This document shows positions 5,601 through 8,714 of a stretch of 8,714 bases of DNA, piece by piece. Source of the stretch: an uncultured Pseudobdellovibrionaceae bacterium (GTDB lineage: Bacteria; Bdellovibrionota; Bdellovibrionia; Bdellovibrionales; JAMPXM01); contig CAKQVW010000113.1 of the NCBI GenBank assembly GCA_934277865.1, forward strand, positions 1 to 8,714, in the 5' to 3' direction. The notes under the pieces are model-generated. The model searched no databases. It was given only the letters and a program-made list of their open reading frames with translations, and was not told where the DNA came from. Positions within the stretch are counted from its first letter, which is position 1. Each line of letters opens with the position of its first letter. Made by a program: the position numbers and the translations under genes.

Positions 5601-7778
5601 TTACTTTGCCTCGAGCCAGGTGGCGATTTCTGCAATTTCGTCGACCTTCACCCGGTCTAGAAGTTGCCTTGCTGCGTGAATCTCCATCGGAGAATCTGAC
5701 CCTCCAGCAAGCTTCGTGACGAGACCCTCTTTCCCCATCTTCCGAACAAAGTCTGCCGTCGACGTGATCTCACGTCCGAATTCAAATTCTGTCAGTGGGT
5801 TTGATTTTCTGGCGGTGAGATCTGAGAGGAATTCGACCAATCGCATCTCGACTCGCTCGTTCGGCGAGTGCAAACGACGCATAGACTCCTCCATGATCTC
5901 CCCATCGATGCGATTGAGATTGTCGATCACATATTTGCGAAGTTCGTCCATGGACTTCCAATGCTTGAACTCGGCATGAGACCTGGCAGCTTTTGCTTTC
6001 ACGGCAATTAAATTTGGGTTTTGACCCCAGAGCACTTCCAGCGCTTCATTGAGACTGAGCTCGATATGTCGGCCGTCCGCACTTTGTTTGGTAACGAATG
6101 CGGCGAAATCCATGTGGTCTCGAAGTAGCTCTGTTGGAACTCCCAGATAGCCATGCCGGTCGCGAAGAGTCTTGAAATCGAGAACTTTTTCGCGGTCGTG
6201 TTGTTTGAGTAATTTGAGTTTTCCAGCTGAGAGTGAAGGGAATAGTGCCTTGTGCTTCTCAAACAAACGTCGTGCCTGCGACTGAACTTCGTTTATATGA
6301 AGTCGTGAGTAGGCGGCCATTTCATCCGCTGAAGCTGGCAGCCAGCCTCTTTTATTGATTTCGTCAGAGCTGCGTATTCGCATGACTTCGCGCCGTGCCT
6401 GAGCCGTTTTAGAGGTTTTGGCTGCGACCTTTGCTGTCGCGCGTGTGGTTTCTTTTAAGAGCGTGGTACCGCCGACAAGCGCACTCACGGCCGAAACCGC
6501 AAGCGAGGCGCCTGCGGCCATGCGATGGTCAGCTGATCGCACAATGGCATCGCTGGACTGCCCAACCGCCGAATCGACGATGCCCTCTTGAAATGCATCA
6601 CGAGATTTATCCAGCGCCATTTTGTAATCGATCGCCCCAAGGACGGCGCCTGCGGCTCCGCAGAGCACCAAAGTTGAGCAGGTGGCCAATGACAAAACTG
6701 AGGCGCCAACGAGCATGGCCGATTCCTTGAGTTGTGTCGAGCCCTCTTCGTCACTTGCCGCTTTCTGGGCCGTCACGGCGGCCGGGCACCAATGAGGCGA
6801 ATTGGCGAGGACGTCATTGGCTAGATTTCGATACTTGAGAATGCGTCGTTCCGACTCGAGACCACCGCCTTCCACAAGTGTGATTTCACGCTGAACTTCA
6901 TCTTTCATCTTTTTAAGTGCGCTTTGTAATGCCTGGTTTGAAGGGGAGTCCGGGGCGTCCTCGGCGACGGTTCCGATGAACGCCATGAGAGGGTTTTGGC
7001 GAAGAATCTCAACATAGCGCTGGCGAGACTCGTTGCGGATTTTGACCATCGCGATTCGAATCAGAGCTTCGTCTTTCGGACTTTCTGCCAGAAGGCGTGT
7101 AGTCTCATGTTTGGTCGCAAGGTAGTTGGCAATTTCCGGAACTTCATCTGCTAGCCGATTGAGGAAAACCTTTTCTAGGCGCTGAGTCTCTTTGGCGTTC
7201 AGCGGTGGAATAGCTTCGCTGTTTGCAAAAGGGTGTTTTGGGTGCGTGTCAAACCAAGTGACCTTTGAGTTGAACATGTGCGGATTGACTTCGCGTGGAT
7301 AGGCCAAGCTTAAGTTGTTCACCAGCTCGGGCCAGATACTGCGCACATGGGATCGATAGGTATTCAGCGATCGCGTGCAGCTGTCGATCGATTCCTGGCC
7401 CGAAGGTTGGCAACTCGAGACAGCTTCGAGTTCGGCGTGTCGCTTTCGCAGGCGATCGAGAATCTTTTGTCGCAGGGCTTGGCTGAACTTCACATAATTG
7501 CCAATACGAAAATTTTGAAGCTGAAAGCTTGTGGACGCCGCTTTTTTTACCTTCAGAAGTTGTTGGAAGTTTGTTTCTTCCATGTGGCACTCCGTAGCGG
7601 CAATAGTCGGCGAGGATGATGTTGTGGATGAACGAATGTCTGACCCGACATTTTCCTCTTGGCAGGCTTCAAAGGCTTCGAATCCGTGAGCTTCAGGCGC
7701 AAACAGGGCGCTTGTAGTCGCGACAGCAACCAGCACAGCATGCTGTGTGGTTGTTCGACAAAATTTCGAAAATTCCAT
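5601..7778 (-). CDS. Large exported protein of unknown function with a central hydrophobic hairpin
   Basis: I do not recognise this family. From the ATG at 7778 it has 725 residues. It opens with a signal peptide (MEFSKFCRTTTQH, a hydrophobic run, then PEAHG with probable cleavage near residue 32). A Ser/Thr-rich stretch (about 50-62) follows, then a mainly helical, charged domain (about 70-350) with cysteines at 64, 123, 134 and 331. Two small-residue-rich hydrophobic segments (about 353-382 and 419-440) could form a membrane hairpin, and a charged helical region follows to the end (EIATWLEAK). The open frame extends up to 7892, but that part lacks a signal-like start and a ribosome site; ATG 7778 also lacks a strong ribosome site and is chosen for the signal peptide. 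No enzymatic motif is evident. The gene converges with the DUF3828-like gene and diverges from the transglycosylase gene. Confidence 0.8.
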   Translation of the reverse strand: MEFSKFCRTTTQHAVLVAVATTSALFAPEAHGFEAFEACQEENVGSDIRSSTTSSSPTIAATECHMEETNFQQLLKVKKAASTSFQLQNFRIGNYVKFSQALRQKILDRLRKRHAELEAVSSCQPSGQESIDSCTRSLNTYRSHVRSIWPELVNNLSLAYPREVNPHMFNSKVTWFDTHPKHPFANSEAIPPLNAKETQRLEKVFLNRLADEVPEIANYLATKHETTRLLAESPKDEALIRIAMVKIRNESRQRYVEILRQNPLMAFIGTVAEDAPDSPSNQALQSALKKMKDEVQREITLVEGGGLESERRILKYRNLANDVLANSPHWCPAAVTAQKAASDEEGSTQLKESAMLVGASVLSLATCSTLVLCGAAGAVLGAIDYKMALDKSRDAFQEGIVDSAVGQSSDAIVRSADHRMAAGASLAVSAVSALVGGTTLLKETTRATAKVAAKTSKTAQARREVMRIRSSDEINKRGWLPASADEMAAYSRLHINEVQSQARRLFEKHKALFPSLSAGKLKLLKQHDREKVLDFKTLRDRHGYLGVPTELLRDHMDFAAFVTKQSADGRHIELSLNEALEVLWGQNPNLIAVKAKAARSHAEFKHWKSMDELRKYVIDNLNRIDGEIMEESMRRLHSPNERVEMRLVEFLSDLTARKSNPLTEFEFGREITSTADFVRKMGKEGLVTKLAGGSDSPMEIHAARQLLDRVKVDEIAEIATWLEAK

Positions 7779-8013
7779 TTTCGCTTGTTTGTTCACATAC
7801 AATGACGATGCAAGTTGTGGACAAGGTGTACGCGAAGACAGTTGGGTCTCGCGGTGACTCGACTGCAGTACGACGTGTCGCGTGCTCAGCATTTCGAAAC
7901 TCTGTGAGGATTTCCCAACAAAGGGCTACGTCTTGATTTGAGACATAGGTCGAGATTGAAATTCGAATCACGGTGGTGAATGAACATAAGTCGGATTCGA
8001 GAGAGAATGAGTC

Positions 8014-8714
8014 ATGATCGGAGCGCTGCGAATTCTCGTAATTTTAGGTCTTTTGCTAGGAGGGTTAGCGCCCTGCCAAGCATTGGCCGAGAGCGAAGAT
8101 TTGGGAACTATGCCTCCGGTCTCGCGGAAGTTTGTCGAGAACAAGTTGCGTCGTGAGAGATTTAGCAAAGGCTTCGTCGATGTTTTGCTGAAGACTTACG
8201 AAGACCGAAGTTTTGAGACGGTCGTTGAGTTGAATGTGCTGCTCTATTTGAGAAAGTCGGACTACCACGGGCCTCAAGTCAGCTCGCCCGCTGTCGACGA
8301 GGTTCTCCGATTTATGAAAAAACAAGACTCCAACCTGCGTGCGGCTGAAAAGCGATACGGCGTCGACCGAAATGTCATTGCGAGTTTGCTCTGGATTGAA
8401 TCCCGCTTGGGGAAAAATGCCGGCAATTTTCATGTTCCCAGCGTGTATCTGCATCTCATTCAAGCTCCCAGAGTCTCAGTTCAGAAGTTCTTGATGAAGC
8501 GTGCTATCAAATATCGACCAGAGATCAGCGCCGAGGATCACCGTGAAATTGTGGCGAGAACTCATCGCAAAGCGGACTGGGCTATTGGCGAATTGCGGGC
8601 TCTCGAGCGTGTGCATCGTTGGAATTGGAAAGTAGACAGGACATTTCGCGGTTCCTTCTCAGGCGCGTTTGGTTGGCCGCAGTTTCTTCCGTCAAGTTAT
8701 GTGAAGTGGGCACG
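8014..8714 (+). CDS. MltB-type lytic murein transglycosylase, N-terminal part (cut by window edge)
   Basis: The 233 visible residues begin with a Sec signal peptide (MIGALRILVILGLLLGG, then CQALA with probable cleavage after Ala25). Cys21 is preceded by Pro and is not a lipobox, so the protein should be soluble in the periplasm, unlike lipid-anchored E. coli MltB. The helical catalytic domain shows YGVDRNVIASLLWIESRLG, where Glu129 fits the catalytic acid of the family (E-[ST]-R-x-G), and later GSFSGAFGWPQFLPSSYVKW at 213-232, the family's GAMGxxQFxPSS motif. Such enzymes cut the glycan strands of peptidoglycan and leave 1,6-anhydro ends. ATG 8014 is the first possible start in this frame because a TGA lies at 8008-8010; the ribosome site is weak. 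No stop codon is reached in the window. Confidence 0.9.
   Translation, partial: MIGALRILVILGLLLGGLAPCQALAESEDLGTMPPVSRKFVENKLRRERFSKGFVDVLLKTYEDRSFETVVELNVLLYLRKSDYHGPQVSSPAVDEVLRFMKKQDSNLRAAEKRYGVDRNVIASLLWIESRLGKNAGNFHVPSVYLHLIQAPRVSVQKFLMKRAIKYRPEISAEDHREIVARTHRKADWAIGELRALERVHRWNWKVDRTFRGSFSGAFGWPQFLPSSYVKWA

Noticed and set aside
7779..7892. An N-terminal extension of the large exported protein to an ATG at 7892
   Set aside because: The extra 38 residues put a polar leader before a clear signal peptide, and there is no ribosome site at 7892.
8007..8150. An ORF from ATG 8007 overlapping the transglycosylase start
   Set aside because: It stops after about 50 codons and lacks any family motif; the transglycosylase frame has both signal peptide and catalytic motifs.

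Overview
The window holds seven protein genes: five complete and one cut off at each edge. No RNA gene, insertion sequence, CRISPR array or integrase was recognised. The style suggests a Gram-negative delta-proteobacteria-like lineage, and I would guess Bdellovibrionota (Bdellovibrio or Oligoflexia relatives). The reasons are Sec signal peptides and lipoboxes on almost every gene, a von Willebrand A lipoprotein, a proteinase-K-like secreted protease with a PPC domain, a response regulator fused to a class III cyclase, and a large exported orphan. This placement is inference from gene content; no taxonomic marker is present.

Layout. The left edge has the N-terminus of a TerC/Alx-type membrane protein (minus). 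Upstream of it on the same strand is a complete Spx/ArsC-like thioredoxin-fold gene (minus), and an 8-bp perfect hairpin lies between the two. Next come three plus-strand genes separated by roughly 70-120 bp: the VWA lipoprotein, the response regulator-cyclase, and the subtilase lipoprotein. A fourth plus-strand gene, a small exported DUF3828-like protein, ends 1 bp from the convergent end of a 725-residue exported protein of unknown function (minus). Across a divergent 235-bp spacer, an MltB-type lytic transglycosylase starts on the plus strand and runs off the right edge.

The genes do not form one obvious pathway. Five of the seven products (VWA lipoprotein, protease, DUF3828-like protein, orphan, transglycosylase) are predicted to act beyond the inner membrane, so the region looks like a set of envelope and secreted functions with one signalling protein. 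The best leads are three. An A7G6 tract at the start of the protease gene would bring a better-placed ATG into frame if it lost one base. The small exported gene has a promoter-like element whose predicted start point is its own ATG, plus an overlapping three-codon mini-ORF. The 725-residue exported protein belongs to no family I recognise. I found no convincing new multigene system.
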